Counted from the stretch's first letter, positions 12,402-24,285 are shown. The stretch: 64,000 nt of DNA from Pholiota molesta (GCA_014925825.1 JACGCK010000014.1:558001-622000), one strand, 5' to 3'. A program made the numbers and translations. The notes: generated by a model not told the origin, from the sequence alone.

Positions 12402-13608
12402 CTACAACCGTCTGGGGGTCCATTCGCCTTTCCAAAGTCCCAGAATTAGACTCACGTTGATACCCTTGTCCATAGTCCCAGCATGCAAAATAGGATCCAG
12501 CCAGATTGGCAGCGAATATGAGAACCAGATAAATACCCAAATAAATCCGATTATTTTGAACAAAGGGTTTCGTTCTTGATACCCATAGCCAAGGCGTCTT
12601 GCAAGTGCAACGACTGCGTCCTCAAAAGTGATGGCGACGGCTTGGAGGGAGAAGAACCGTAGGGATGTGCCGGACCAGTTTTGGAACAGGACATAATCCG
12701 CGCCGTAATGCAAGAGTCCTGATATAAAGAAACTGCCAAATAGCTTGAAGTATGTGGTGAATGTGCTTTTTGGAAGGCGCAGAATTTGGGCGAAGAAGTT
12801 CATATGACCTGTGAGGAACTGAAAGAAAATATTCAACAAGAGGATATGTAATCGGATTGCAAAACCATACCTTTCGCATCATTTGGTGCCATACACGTCC
12901 CCAGCAATTGCGGACAGTATAGGCATCTCCAGCGGAGCCAAAAAGCTGTGGCCAGTCTCGTGGCTCCGATACACGCAGAGCCACGAAGACAACACTTGCT
13001 GTGGAATAGAACATGCTCAACGAGACCGACGCACAGAGAGGGTATAGCCAAACGGTCGTCCGCCATGCCCATCCAAACTCAGCAAGAGACGGCCCATCCG
13101 TACCAAAACACGGATTGGCGCGTATAATGATCGACAGGATATCGAATGAGACGAACAAGAACGCAGTCCTCAGAAGTTGCGAGGTGATGAATCGTGTCCG
13201 AGACTTAATCGTCGGGTGTGGCGCGATATGCTCGGTCGGTTCGTGTGCCCAGCCAACACCCCGTAAAGCGAAAGAGAGCTGTGTGGCCCACCACAGACGC
13301 TGGAGGAACGTCATCTCCGAGGTGGGCTTTTTCTGTCCTATCATCCTCAGCTCGGCTTGGTGCCTCCGAAGCAAGACCAAATCCGACGCGGTAAAGAATG
13401 TCGTCAAGACTGATATAGCCAACACATAATCTGATGGGCCGCTGTCCGATGCGCTCAAAAAGGCGAGATGAATGGAGAGGAGGGCAATGGGGATGAAGAA
13501 GAGTTCGTTGAAGCGTGTGGCTTTCCTGCCTCCATTGGCCAAGGCGAGGACGAAGATGAGATGGATGAGCCCAGCGAGGTTTGGGTTGAGGTCGTATTTG
13601 CCCCTCAT
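12402..13608 (-). CDS. Wax synthase-like membrane-bound O-acyltransferase
   Basis: Looks like the fungal wax-synthase-domain (MBOAT_2-like) family of integral membrane acyltransferases. Fungal members transfer acyl or acetyl groups to lipids or terpenoids; the substrate cannot be predicted here. Two exons, 12871-13608 and 12402-12818, with a 52-nt intron, give 384 residues. Several hydrophobic segments run through the chain. The family signature NCWGRVWHQMMRK spans the exon junction, followed by FLTGHMNFF and a GLLHYGADYV segment whose histidine is a candidate catalytic residue. I chose the ATG at 13608 because the membrane region begins soon after; an in-frame ATG at 13731 would add 41 polar residues. 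No other secondary-metabolism gene lies next to it. Confidence 0.78.
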
Positions 13609-14491
13609 GTTTGAATTTGATGTATGAGGGCGACGCAATACAGCGTCGGTACTGAGTACTGAGGAACCAGGATTCAAGCTATCATGAGTATGATTCCGAC
13701 TTTCTCTCTTTCCCCGTAAGCAACGCCGCAATCATCAAATGATGATTGGAAATTGAATTATCGTACCATGCAGCCACGAGCCGCCAGTCATCGAGACTCG
13801 ACAGTCCATTCAACACGGGCATCCCAAATCATCATTCAGAACACTAATCATTCAATGTCCACGTTTCAGTCCTTCAGATACTTATATAACTAAGGTAGGG
13901 CATTTCAGATTGTCATGAGAAAAAAAAAAAAATACGTAGTCGAAACGGAACATAGAAAATAGGGCAGAGAATCGACAGAGATAAAAATAACAGCAAAAAC
14001 CATGAAAAAGAAAAAGAGTCCCATGTATACTCTACGAGTGATATGTGCTCCTTGATATCGTTACACAATACAGGAGGGTTGTAACTGCATAATGCAGAAG
14101 ACGATGTGGTGGTCATGATGAGAGGATTGACAGCGATGGTGTTGGTGTGTCGACGAAAATGTAGTTGGATACGGATTGGCCGTCCTTGAATATCCACAAA
14201 CTGCGTATCCGTTATCCAGGGGAGAAGAAAAGAAGCTGGACAAGCATGATGGATGATAGGTCGAAGGGAATGTGTCAGTGATAGCGAATGGCGGAGTAGG
14301 TTGGGGTAGTTTGGGTATGGACCGTATAATGAAGGCTAGAGATTATCAGGCGAGGATGCCAAGGTTGATGTTGATGCCTAAGAAGAGGATAGGAAGAGGA
14401 ACCAGAGAACGAAGGCGACACGCAGCCCAAAACCAGAGATGAAAACATGGAAGTAGAAGGAATACAGGTGGGAGTAACAAGCTCAAGTCAC
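13609..14491. other. Intergenic with a poly-A run
   Basis: 5' flank of the acyltransferase gene and 3' flank of the NIPA gene. A run of about 13 A lies near 13920. No coding sequence recognised. Confidence 0.5.
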
Positions 14492-17397
14492 TTAAAAGTG
14501 CCCGTGCCCGCTCGACGAGGGCGGCACCAGCCGTATGCTGCCCATCGAGTCTGGCGGCAGATCCGTATCGCTCTCCACGCTCCCCGTGCCCTTCCGCCAC
14601 AGGCGCTCGCTCTCCTCCTCATCGTCCTCCCCGAGCCCCTTCGGATACCGCTTCGGCGTCCGCGTCTTCTCCCTTTCCTTCGACTTCTCGCGCTGCTCCG
14701 CCTTCGTCGTCGTCTTCGCCGGCGGCGCGGTCAGGCTCGCCGTGCTGCTCGCGACGCTCCCGAGCCCGCCCTTCGCGTACAGCTGCATCCGGTCCAGCTC
14801 CTCGTCGTTCCACTCGCTCGGCGACGAGTCCGTCACGGACGGGAACGACAGCAGCGTCGTGCGATCAAACACCTCCCGCGAGTCCATCCGCGTGGGCGCC
14901 GCCGGCCCCACGCGCTGGTACATCGCCGGCGGAGCGCTGTGCACCACGTGCTCCTTCGAGATCGCCAGCGGGATGGTCGCCACCTGCGGCGTGGACGCTG
15001 CGACGGGCGTCAGGGCGCCGGCGCCCGACGGCGGCGGCAGGCCTGAGATCGGTGGCGGCGGCTCGATCCCGATAAGGTTGCCGTCGCTCGCCACACTACT
15101 ACGGGGCTCCGGCAGCGGCGGCAGCGGCGGGTACCCGCTGTGCAGCAGCATCGAGCCGTGCACGGCCTGCCGGTGCTCGTGCGTCGCGGGCGACTGCGGC
15201 TGCCCCGGGCGGCTGTACTGGTGCACGAGCTCCTGGCTGTCGAACTTGATCGTCGGGCGCTTGTTGACGAGCTGCTCCGAGTGCACGGACGGCGCGCGGA
15301 AGGAGGACGCGTCGTCGCGCGGCACGGGCGCGTCGTACAGCTGGTGCCGCTGCAGCCCCGACAGGCCGTCGGAGGCGCCGGGCAGCCCGGGGGTGCTCAT
15401 CCAGGACATGGTCGCGTCGTAGGGCGCGGCGGCGCCTGGCGGCCGCGGCCGGAGATGTGAGGTGTTGTGACTGCTTTGGCTCATGCGCTTGGCGGTGCGC
15501 GCGCGGATGATGCTTCCAACGGCGCCAAACGAGCCTCGGAGGGTGTCCATTCCTGGGTCCTCGTAGCCGGCTAATCCTTTCTCGTCCATGTTTTCCGTTT
15601 GCGCTCTGGCTGCTTGCAGGAGCATGGTAGACCGCCGGTCGAGTTTGCCGAGTTTTTCGGGGTCGACTTTGGACATTTGGAGAATGGTAATGCCGAAGCA
15701 AATCACGAGGAATCCCATGACTAGCGTAAGAATCTGGGAAACGGCAGCGTCCAAGCCTTTGAAAAGCACCTAAAAAGAGGTGAACAATGAATGAGTACTA
15801 ATGCTAGGCGACTTACAATTGTCGTAACCATGGAAAAAAATGTGACTGGAAATAGTATTAGATAGCATATTCTGAGGAGAATGAGAAACGCAACTTACAA
15901 ACAACGTAGTATGTTGGCGTTACTAGAAAGAAAGATGAACGATGTTTCAGATATCATGATATCAAGATAAACTCACCCATAGCTAGTTAGAAGATGTTAT
16001 CAGTGAAACTGCAACAGCAAAAGATGCGAATGATGCTTACCGGTATTGAACAGCGCAAGTGCGACATTAAGATAATACACTTCTACCACTGCAGAGATCT
16101 ATGGTTAGTCTCGTATCATCTTGAATAAATGATAGGAAATATAACGCACACAGGGTTATCGCAACAAATCCGAATAAAAAGTACATGAACCAGTGCTTAA
16201 ACTAGAAGATAGCATATGTAAGTACATCAATACAGGTGGAAACAAGGGCGTATCATACCTGGTTATCTCCCAATGCTGTTTGTACAATCGCTGCTCCCAA
16301 CCCGGTGGTAACGCTAACAGAGATACCACCAATCATACTACACACAAAGATGTACCACAGCATACTCTTCTTTCCATATCTTGAAACAAACTATGGTTAA
16401 GCTCCGCCAAAATGAGGGCGAGAAAAACTACGCACTTGGGCGCGAAGTAGAAGACAATAACCAAAGCCGCGGTGATGAGCACAGAGATATAGGCCAAGAA
16501 TCCGGGGGCCAGAAAGAGCTTTTGGAACTCTGTGATCTGACCAACAGTCTGTTCTTGTGGGCCTGTTGAACAAGAAGGCAACCAGAGTTAGGAGTATGTT
16601 GGGTGATGGTATTAAGATTGATGACGTACCGTTGAGTGCGATGATCACAGATCCGAGCTTTCAAGGGAGGGAAGTGAGGTTACGGGCAGTGGCATAGGCG
16701 ACGGAAGACGTACAATACACAGCCCACATCCAAGCCACCCAAAGAAGCTGAGTTTTTCGTTGAGGAAGATGGAAGAGAGTATGGCGCAGATGACGACAGA
16801 TAGCGCCCCTAATGGTGTCTGTAGATTCCAATGAGACGAAGAGGAAGTTGGATAAGGGAAAGAATGGGGCGTACAACAACGATAGCTTCCACAAATGCAT
16901 AGGCTGCCAAGGAAGGAGGTTTCAGACTAAATGATGGGTTAAGGGGCGGAGCACAAGACCCACCAGCAAAGTTACATAGTTCTCCTAGAATCATCACTAC
17001 AGAAAAGGCGTTGAGCTCTCCACCAGGTATGCTTTGAGAGCTAGCACATACTGCTCATTCCTAACCACCATAATGGCTTTGGGGTCCACATTAGCACGGT
17101 GGCATTACGGCGACATATTACCTGGGACTCACCGATTTCAAGTACGCAACACCCTCTCCAAGCTGTCCGCCCGCCTGCGAGCGAAGGAGCCCCTTCTTCT
17201 TGAACACGAAACTGGAACCGATGAGCAGGCCACTTGTGATGGCCAAGACGATCCCAACGACCTAAATGCACGGCTCGAATCAAACGACGCCCAAGAAAGG
17301 CAGCTCTAGCCCGCACCTTGAGGTTTTTGCTCGCGGTCAGTGTATGCGTGACTGCTGTTGATGAGGCGGAAGCCACCGCCGATGTTGTGGACGACAT
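14492..17397 (-). CDS. NIPA-type magnesium transporter (DUF803), 15 exons
   Basis: Multi-pass magnesium transporter of the NIPA/DMT type. Fifteen exons join in phase: 17317-17397, 17133-17261, 17052-17076, 16964-16996, 16875-16903, 16714-16818, 16630-16657, 16436-16562, 16259-16379, 16150-16201, 16041-16088, 15977-15982, 15899-15922, 15817-15845 and 14492-15769, giving 704 residues. The first ~310 residues hold about nine membrane helices with family motifs [43 protein letters not shown] and NTAMVTPTYYVFF. The last ~390 residues are a hydrophilic Pro/Ser-rich tail, probably cytosolic and longer than in animal NIPA proteins. One exon (15977-15982) is only 6 nt but encodes conserved residues. 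The start at 17397 puts a short Ser/Ala-rich segment before helix 1. A longer in-frame start at 17514 exists. Confidence 0.92.
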
Positions 17398-18249
17398 TGG
17401 GGGGGAAAATGTCGTGGATGGTGGGGGAGGGGGAGGATGAGGAGCGTTGTTCAATCTTGCCACAGGGCAACCGCCAAGCAACCGCCCTCGATCACCATTG
17501 CCGATGCCGGTCACTTTCTATTTTCAGCTCCGGTTCCGGCGGTCCCTCCCCGGCCCTCTAATTCCACTCCAGTGCAACTCCAGTGAAGCAGGACGTACCA
17601 TTCAATTTTTTGGATCTAACACCCAGGCTGTTCATCACAAGCTATCATTTAGTTATCATAAAATTTTAACTATGCACCCACGTCCATCAGCAATCGAATG
17701 TGACTGAAAGGAATTCCAACCGATATCCATCACAGTCTTCGCATGGCCATATCTCCGGTGGCAGAAGTCTGGCATACATATAATAGTCTCTGTAGTGAAA
17801 CATGTCATCCTCTACTCTTATGGGACAGTTACATAGGAAACGCTCTTGCTGCATAAGTTTCCCCCAGCGCTCATCGTTAGTCACCGTTCGGATGGTCGAC
17901 GGAGGAAAATCGACCTAAAAGCAAATTGGCGGCGCTCGTGTCAATTCTGCTCTGTCAAAAGACAGATTGAATGGTTATGTTGAAGGCTGTGTGTGTTTCT
18001 TACAAAGAACAAAATTATCTTTTGGGGGTCGTCGTACTACACAGGCATGTACTACATATCCTCCGACAATGCCGCTCTCATCTCCGTCCCCTGCTGCACA
18101 AAAAATAGCTTGAAACATGAACAAATCTGCTCTCGGCATCTCCTTACCACTCGGCTCACTATTTAGTGGTCGTCCATCACCGAAATATGAACATTTGCTT
18201 GAATTCAATGTTCCAATCAAGTTCCAATGCACAGCACACGAGTTGCAGT
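17398..18249. other. Intergenic, left flank of the transposon
   Basis: Promoter side of the NIPA gene followed by unassigned sequence up to the hAT-like insertion. No coding sequence recognised. Confidence 0.5.
18242..18249 (+). repeat. Left target-site duplication of the hAT-like element
   Basis: GTTGCAGT, identical to the copy at 19337-19344. Eight bases is the hAT duplication length. Confidence 0.85.
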
Positions 18250-19336
18250 TAGTGTTGTCCTCGAGGCGAGGTGACCTCGAGATAAACCTCGCCTCGCCTC
18301 GAAATCAGGGTACCTCGGATCAACTCGATAACGTCGAGTTGGTTCGAGTTCACCTCGTCGAGTTCACACGAGGTGCATCAAATCAAGCACGTGAGGCCGC
18401 CTGCGCGCGCACATCGACGCGTCTTCGGGCGCAAAGGATCGCGTTCTGTGTTTCCTCCATCCCCTTTCCAACGTATATTCGAGAATCCTGTGTTAGAAAC
18501 ATAAATCAAGTCCTGAATAAATTTCTTTATGTTTCAAATATACTTAGCGTTCACACGGGCAGCCTGAGCATGGCGCCGAATCGTGCGGGGACGCCCGCGC
18601 CCCAGCAGCCCCAGCAGCAGCAGAGCCACCAGTCGCGTTGTGGCCCATACCACCGATTCCATTCCCCATAATGCCCGTGCTGCTGTTGTTGAGCATGCCG
18701 CTGCTGCTGGTGCGCAGACGCCGCCGCCTGCACCGCAAACGCTGTCTGCGCCTGCTCTCAGCCTGATGACGACCGCGAGCACGCCGACGCCCGCGCCGCC
18801 CGTGCGTGCACGCGCACGCGCACACCTTCTCTATGCCCGCCTTGTCGTCGTCCTCCAATGCGAACCTAGATTCGAACACGAACACGGGAACCGCCGCCAC
18901 GGCCGCCACACGGCCACCTCGCCCCGCGCGTCGCTGCACTCGCGCACTCGCTCGCACGGCAGCGCGGCGGGCTCGTACCAGCAGCAGCAGTAGGGGCATT
19001 ACGGCGGGTACGGCCAGCAGGGGTACGCGCTCCCGCCGAACGCGATGCTCATGTCGTCAGTCAACCCCGCGAAGCTCGCCTCGTCCTCTGCCAACATAGA
19101 TTGTCTTTATTTCCTATAATTCTACTTGTAATCTACTCTACCACAATGTAATCTAGGATACAATGACTCAGCTTGATCTCTGTCGTCTCATTGGACAGAG
19201 ACAATTACGACGGCAATCACCGACCTCGACAACGCCTCGCGAGGTCAACGAGGTGCACCTCGAATCAACTCGCGTTCGTCGAGTTTGTTCGAGTTGTCAC
19301 CTCGCCTCGCCTCACCTCACCTCGGGGACAACACTA
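18250..19336. mobile_element. Non-autonomous hAT-like DNA transposon, 1,087 bp
   Basis: Both ends begin TAGTGTTGTCC when read inward, and the inverted repeats match at 23 of the first 25 positions. The ends fit the YARNG rule for hAT termini. The element is flanked by the perfect 8-bp direct repeat GTTGCAGT (18242-18249 and 19337-19344), the hAT target-site length. About 130 bp inside each end is crowded with CGAGG/CCTCG and CGAGTT/AACTCG motifs in both orientations, resembling the subterminal transposase-binding repeats of hAT elements. No transposase is present, so it would need one in trans. The centre (about 18570-19095) is GC-rich and coding-like. The precise target duplication and well-matched ends suggest a fairly recent insertion. 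Confidence 0.85.
18571..19095 (+). pseudogene. Gln/Gly/Tyr-rich coding-like cargo inside the transposon
   Basis: GC-rich segment unlike the AT-rich DNA around the element. Read on the plus strand it starts MAPNRAGTPAPQQPQQQQ at 18571. Later pieces in shifting frames give PPPAPQTLSAPALSL, SSSSNANLDSNTNTGTAA, SYQQQQ and GHYGGYGQQGYALPPNA. This resembles a low-complexity region of a host regulatory or RNA-binding protein more than a transposase. At least three frame changes or stops interrupt it, so no single product is predicted. Best explained as a host gene fragment captured by the element. Orientation is inferred from the protein-like reading. Confidence 0.5.
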
Positions 19337-19344
19337 GTTGCAGT
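19337..19344 (+). repeat. Right target-site duplication of the hAT-like element
   Basis: GTTGCAGT directly after the right inverted repeat, matching the left copy exactly. Confidence 0.85.
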
Positions 19345-20197
19345 TGAGTTTGCAGAATGAGGATCGCCTCACCGGATCAGACGATCACCGTAACGGATCA
19401 CGGTGGAGCATTACAAGGAAGCAAAGCAACGGGGCAACGGGGGTGGGGGACAAATTTGGGGCTGCGGAGAACTGCGCAAGCAACGATCGTACAAACGGAT
19501 CAGAGGAAGCACCACTCAATAACGTGCCACCAGAGAAATTTTTTCGATGGTCCTCCGTGCTCATATTTCAACCCAAGCGGCAAGAGTAGGCAATGCAAAC
19601 GATAGATGGAACAGCAATATCATTCAACTGATTCAAAAACCAAACCAACATACAAAAGATACACAAAAAAAAGTAATCCATCAGACAAACGCTAGTCTCG
19701 CTGCACCGATTCCCGGCGTGCCGTTGTGGGCTCGCCGTAGTATCGATCCAAACGTCCTCGAAACCCCACGCAGCAAAGCGCAGGGCTATGTTCTCTGTAT
19801 AACGAGATAGCGCGTATATCATCGAGCGGATTCAAAGAATGCGGCATTTGTAAAAATGCGAGACTCGGTCAGTTTCTGTAAACAGATCCTGATTGAGTAT
19901 GTTCTAAGGAGAAGAGGATCGCTGCAGGCCAAAATTTATACCAGTGCGGATGGGTCCGTGCGCGGGTAAGTATTCACGTGATTTGACCGCGTGTTGGCGC
20001 ACTGCAGCGATTGGCGCGCGCCGCAGTTGCTCTTCGAATTGACATGAACGCTGGCTCCGCTAGCTCATAAAACTATCCAAAGAAAATGCTCAACTAGACA
20101 ATGTAATAGCTGTACAGAGGTACTGCTAACTTTCTTGATGCGCTTTAGGTGAGGTAAGTGATATCTTGGTCATTTTCATTATTCACGCGCTCACAAA
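19345..20197. other. Intergenic, right flank of the transposon
   Basis: No recognisable gene. The reading frames at 19338-19822 have no splice-linked continuation or protein-like composition. Confidence 0.5.
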
Positions 20198-21219
20198 CTA
20201 ATAAGCATCGCTTCCATCTACAGCAGACTGCGCAGTTCTCCCTTCCTGCCTCTGCTCCTTCCAATATTTATCAGAGAATCTCTTGAAGACTTTAGGCGTC
20301 ACACGATATGTGGGACGCCCAAACTCCTCCCACTTCTCAAAGTAGTCGGAGCCCAAGAGTGATGCGTGAAATTCATACATCGTCTCCAGAAGCTCTGCAC
20401 CGAGCGGCTTTCTGTCTCGACGAACAGCGTAGCACTATAAAGCGGACAACCAAATTTAATAACTCTTCCTACAAATCACGCGCTCGCATAGGGACTTACA
20501 GGGCCAGGAGAAAGAATCTGCCAACTTGGAGACCATACTTATTAGTAAGTAGATGAACGCTCGAAAAGATTTAAACGCACTGGGCAGGTGCCAATCCACT
20601 CCCGGGTTCGATCCGCAGATACACCGCCGGCTGGTTATCTTCAGGCCAATCCTGCCCGCGAACCATCGTCGGGCTGTACAGAATAATCGGAATCGAATAG
20701 AGCACCGTAAATGGGCATAACTCCCCGTAGGCGAAGATGGGATGGGAAGGATCGAAGAATTCCGGCACGAAACGCGCCTCTGGGCCTGTGAAAGTGGGGC
20801 TGGAGCCCATGTTCACCTTTCCCGGACGAAGCTTCACGCCCCAGATCTGCGTGGACGACGTGGAAGAACCAGGAGAGGCGAATGGTCCACTCGGTATGAA
20901 ACTGCCGGGCGTGCGCAGAGCGTTGGGATTGCGCCCATCTTGATATTTTGCGCCTGAGATAGAAGATGGCCTGCGTGGAATATTCTGGGTGGCGTTAGAC
21001 CCCGACAGCGGCTCGCAAGAGCGCTTATGGGTCTTCCAGTGGGCGGTTTGACAGTCTTTGCTCTACAGGTTTGGTTCGAAGGTTTAAGTAAGGATGCTAT
21101 CAAGTTCAACATCATACAATTGATAGAGAACGTACACAGTACGAAGTACTTTTGCATCTGGAGCAGAGTTTGAGATTGCTTTGGCTTTGGCATCGGGCAC
21201 AGGCTTTACTAGCGTCCAT
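20198..21219 (-). CDS. MYND-type zinc-finger protein
   Basis: Four exons join in phase: 21136-21219, 20581-21062, 20500-20524 and 20198-20434, giving 275 residues. The MYND zinc finger occupies residues ~7-45 and is split by the first intron. Its ligands read C-A-R-C, then LCSRC, then SYCSKDCQTAHWKTHKRSC, a complete C6HC set. MYND fingers mediate protein-protein contacts, often with proline-rich partners. The rest (residues 50-275) has no recognised domain but is conserved-looking, with VRGQDWPEDNQPAVYLRIE and a C-terminal RVTPKVFKRFSDKYWKEQR stretch. No SET domain, so it is not a SMYD methyltransferase. Partners and role unknown. Confidence 0.86.
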
Positions 21220-21493
21220 CGCGACTCAGTATCAGCGTCGTCTCGGTGGAGATGAAGGGGTGAGAGAGATAAGAATTAGCTTTGGGGGCACGCAGCACTT
21301 ATCAATAGGTCCGGCCCTTGCCAGAAACGAGGCTGATCATGAGTCTTAATTTAAGCGCCCATAATTTACTTACGTTCGACTCGCCCAGGCCTGATGTTGT
21401 TAAACTTCATAAAGTGATCGATTCAATTTTTTTTTACAGAAAATAGGGCGCATTTGTCTTTCTGACTTGAACGATGACACAGTTTTGAATATT

Positions 21494-22273
21494 CTAAAGC
21501 TGGAGAACGTTTGGGACAACCTCAATCCAGTAACTAGCAAAAGAGATAGATTGTTAGCCGAAGGTAGTAAGTCTGAGATATATAATGCACTTACCCATCA
21601 GGGTCCAAAATAAATGCAATGTGCCTCATCTTTCCATCGCTAGGCCTCTTCTTGAACTGGACACCAAGCTTTTCAAAGCGCTCGCAGGCAGTCTCGACGT
21701 TTTCGACCGTGATGGCGATGTGTCCGAACCCGCGTCCGGGGTCTGAGTTGCCGCTGGCGTAGCCTTGGAAGTTGGGGTCGCTTTCCGTGCCGTGGTTGTG
21801 GGTCAGCTCAAGGATGCCTAAATGGATTCACTATCAATGGCTGTTGATTAGAATACAATGTCGGTAGCACGGCGAACCTTCACGCGAGAAACGCGTAGCT
21901 TCCTTCTCTTCGGCCGTCAGCTCACGGCCATCGTGGTTGAAGGCCAGGAAATACAAGGTGAAATCAGAGAACTCCTTTTCTAGACATCAACAGTTTAGAT
22001 CATCCGATAGATCACAGTAGATAACCAGGAAATCACTAGAGAGCAGCTCCATCCCAATAATCTAGATCATCCAATTCATAGTTAGAGAAATCGAATTGGG
22101 CAAATATTCGACAGAAGGTCTCACGTCTTGGTAGAAAGGGAGCGACACCTTGGGATCTTTGATCCGGAGCATGGTGTGGTTGAACTGGTTCCAATACAAT
22201 AAGCGACTCCGAGCATATATTGAGAAAGGATACTACATACCTTGAAGCTGGCTGTTTCTGCGGAGCGAGGCAT
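21494..22273 (-). CDS. GLO1: Lactoylglutathione lyase (glyoxalase I)
   Basis: Converts the hemithioacetal of methylglyoxal and glutathione to S-lactoylglutathione in the cytosol. Six exons join in phase: 22241-22273, 22125-22184, 22037-22061, 21878-21979, 21595-21817 and 21494-21533, giving 160 residues. This is the single-domain form, as in animals, not the fused two-domain form of yeast. Metal and substrate residues are visible: [31 protein letters not shown] and YWIEVV supply the His, Glu, His and Glu ligand positions. Start at 22273 gives [11 protein letters not shown] before the first strand. The exon boundaries at GMELLS/KKEF and DPDG/YWIEVV reconstruct the family sequence exactly. Confidence 0.95.
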
Positions 22274-23124
22274 GGTGGTGGGAGAGTTGAAGGAGAGTTG
22301 GCGATGGTGGGTCTGGAAATCTTGTCAGGACGTTCGCATGACGCAATCCCACAGGGGCTATTTTCAGATAAGATAACTGTTATCGCACTTGCTATGCACA
22401 ATGAGTACCTGGCGGTAAAGCGCCAACAGTGAGCATCATAAGAACTGTGCCTTCTCTGAAGGCATTTAGGCGCTGGCAGATCTGGGTAGATCTTTACGTC
22501 AAAATGCGCCATAGAAGGGTCGGCAAAAAATCGCGGCCGTGGACTTGCCGTGGATGTCTCTGTCATTTTCTGTCGGCGCTCGAAGTGATTTGGTTGACGC
22601 GGACGTTGATCGTTTTGAACTTGCACCATGATGAATGGTTGGTTTCTCGAGCAGGCCTGCCACTCATTGCATGTCTTCTCAGTCCGGTCATTGCTGCCTC
22701 TATATAATTCCTCGTCTTCCTTCACCTTTCCAGAGGCGTCTTGTCAACGTCTTGTGCCACTCAGAGGCAGACAACTCTGCTCCTAAACGCCCACTATGCC
22801 ATCTCATTCCTTCCAGAATTCTGAGAGAAAGACTTCCAGGATCACTGTCCATTGAACGACAAGTGCTGTCCTTCTGGGTATTCATCTGGAAGGAGCTAAT
22901 CGTCTATCAACCATCGCTATCGATGATTAAAAGATAAAACTGTCGCTTTCTCTGTTCTCATCAATTCGCGCACGACCCCCACTCTCAATATTATGTCTGT
23001 ATGACATGGACATCGAGCCTGCCACTTCATCTCGATCTTCGAACTCACTTCCTCGGTCCTCATCCTACACCCGTCCGAAAGAATGTACCAGTCGAGATGG
23101 CATTTTGAGCAGCGCTGATTGAAG

Positions 23125-23301
23125 GGTTTTATACTCCCTCGATGACTAGCCTATTTTCGTGATGGAAGCCAGAATTCTTGACCGAGGGGGCCTTTGATCG
23201 TCAACAACATTTGTTTTCGCACACCTCGTCTATTCTGGCCCATTCGTGCTATGACTCTTGGACAAGGCTGTTGATATAACAATTTATACACCTGTCAATT
23301 T
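23125..23301 (+). repeat. Diverged direct repeat, copy A
   Basis: Begins with GGTTTTATACTCCCTCGATG, identical to copy B, followed by similar blocks (ACCGAG-GGGCC, TCTATTCTGG, ATTTATACACCTGTCA) in the same order. Overall identity is estimated by eye at about 70-75 percent with small indels. Confidence 0.7.
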
Positions 23302-23629
23302 CGTGCTTTCTGTCGGCGCTTGATGTGTTTTGTTTCAAACAACGAGAGCTTTTGGAAAGAGCATGTACATGAATGTTCGAACGACGCCTATGTTCAAACT
23401 TCTCCGTGGAACAGACCGATGGCTGCTGCTGAGCCACATTCTGTATTTGCTATGAAATCATGGCGTCGCTAATGCTACTTCTATTCTCGTGAACTTGTGA
23501 AGGGCCCTTCAAGGTGGCGTTTTGGTGCCTACTAAGCGCCACGGAATGTAATCGCTAATGTACAGCTATGCAGACGTACATCTTCGCACGCTGACGAGCT
23601 CGGAGTGCTTCCTAAGGGTCAAATAGAAA

Positions 23630-23839
23630 GGTTTTATACTCCCTCGATGACTGCGCACAGCTTTCGAGTTCAAGCAAGATCGCCGGATTTCTCAACCGAG
23701 AGGGCCATGGATCGACCAGCAACCTCTGTTATCTGCATACTTCCTCTATTCTGGTGCAATCGCGCCTAAACATGAGAGAAAAAATGTTACGATTCTTGGT
23801 CCACCTCTCCGATTTAACAACCTATACACCTGTCACATA
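23630..23839 (+). repeat. Diverged direct repeat, copy B
   Basis: Starts 505 bp downstream of copy A with a 23-bp exact match, then aligned blocks with small insertions. It ends about 530 bp before the ferritin-like gene start. Confidence 0.7.
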
Positions 23840-24285
23840 CATACGTGCAATACCCAGACGCCGACAAGACATTTGGGTGTGGCTCTGCGCTTTCGGACTG
23901 GTGCCCGAGATGCCCGGCGCGTTGACAGCGATGCCACGAAAGCTGGCCGCGATCGAGCATAGCGCATCCGACGACATACGATTCAGACGGGGTTGGGTTA
24001 CACACGGCTCTCGTTCTCTGGACGAACTTCTGCATTTTCGCGTCGATGCTCAGATGAAGATATCGGACTGGGAGGTATGTTATTCTCGAATCAAAAGACA
24101 TGCCTAATTATCGAACAGTGTACAACCTATGTTTATGGCTAACAGGTATTTATTTATAGACCCCATTTTCACGTATACTGTCATCCTCGTCATTGGGCGT
24201 GGTGGCGGCTGAGTGGCGGACATCTCGGACATTGCAAAGGGCGCCATATTGTAAAGTCGATCGACTGGGGACAGGATTTCTGAAG

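Noticed and set aside
14447..15460. Several long plus-strand frames opposite the NIPA tail
   Set aside because: Low-complexity Arg/Leu or Ser/Gly readings of the GC-rich Pro/Ser tail exon; no motifs or splice partners.
18534..18782. Minus-strand 82-residue frame in the transposon
   Set aside because: Antisense of the CAG-rich cargo; Ala/Arg-rich with no motif. The plus-strand reading is more protein-like.
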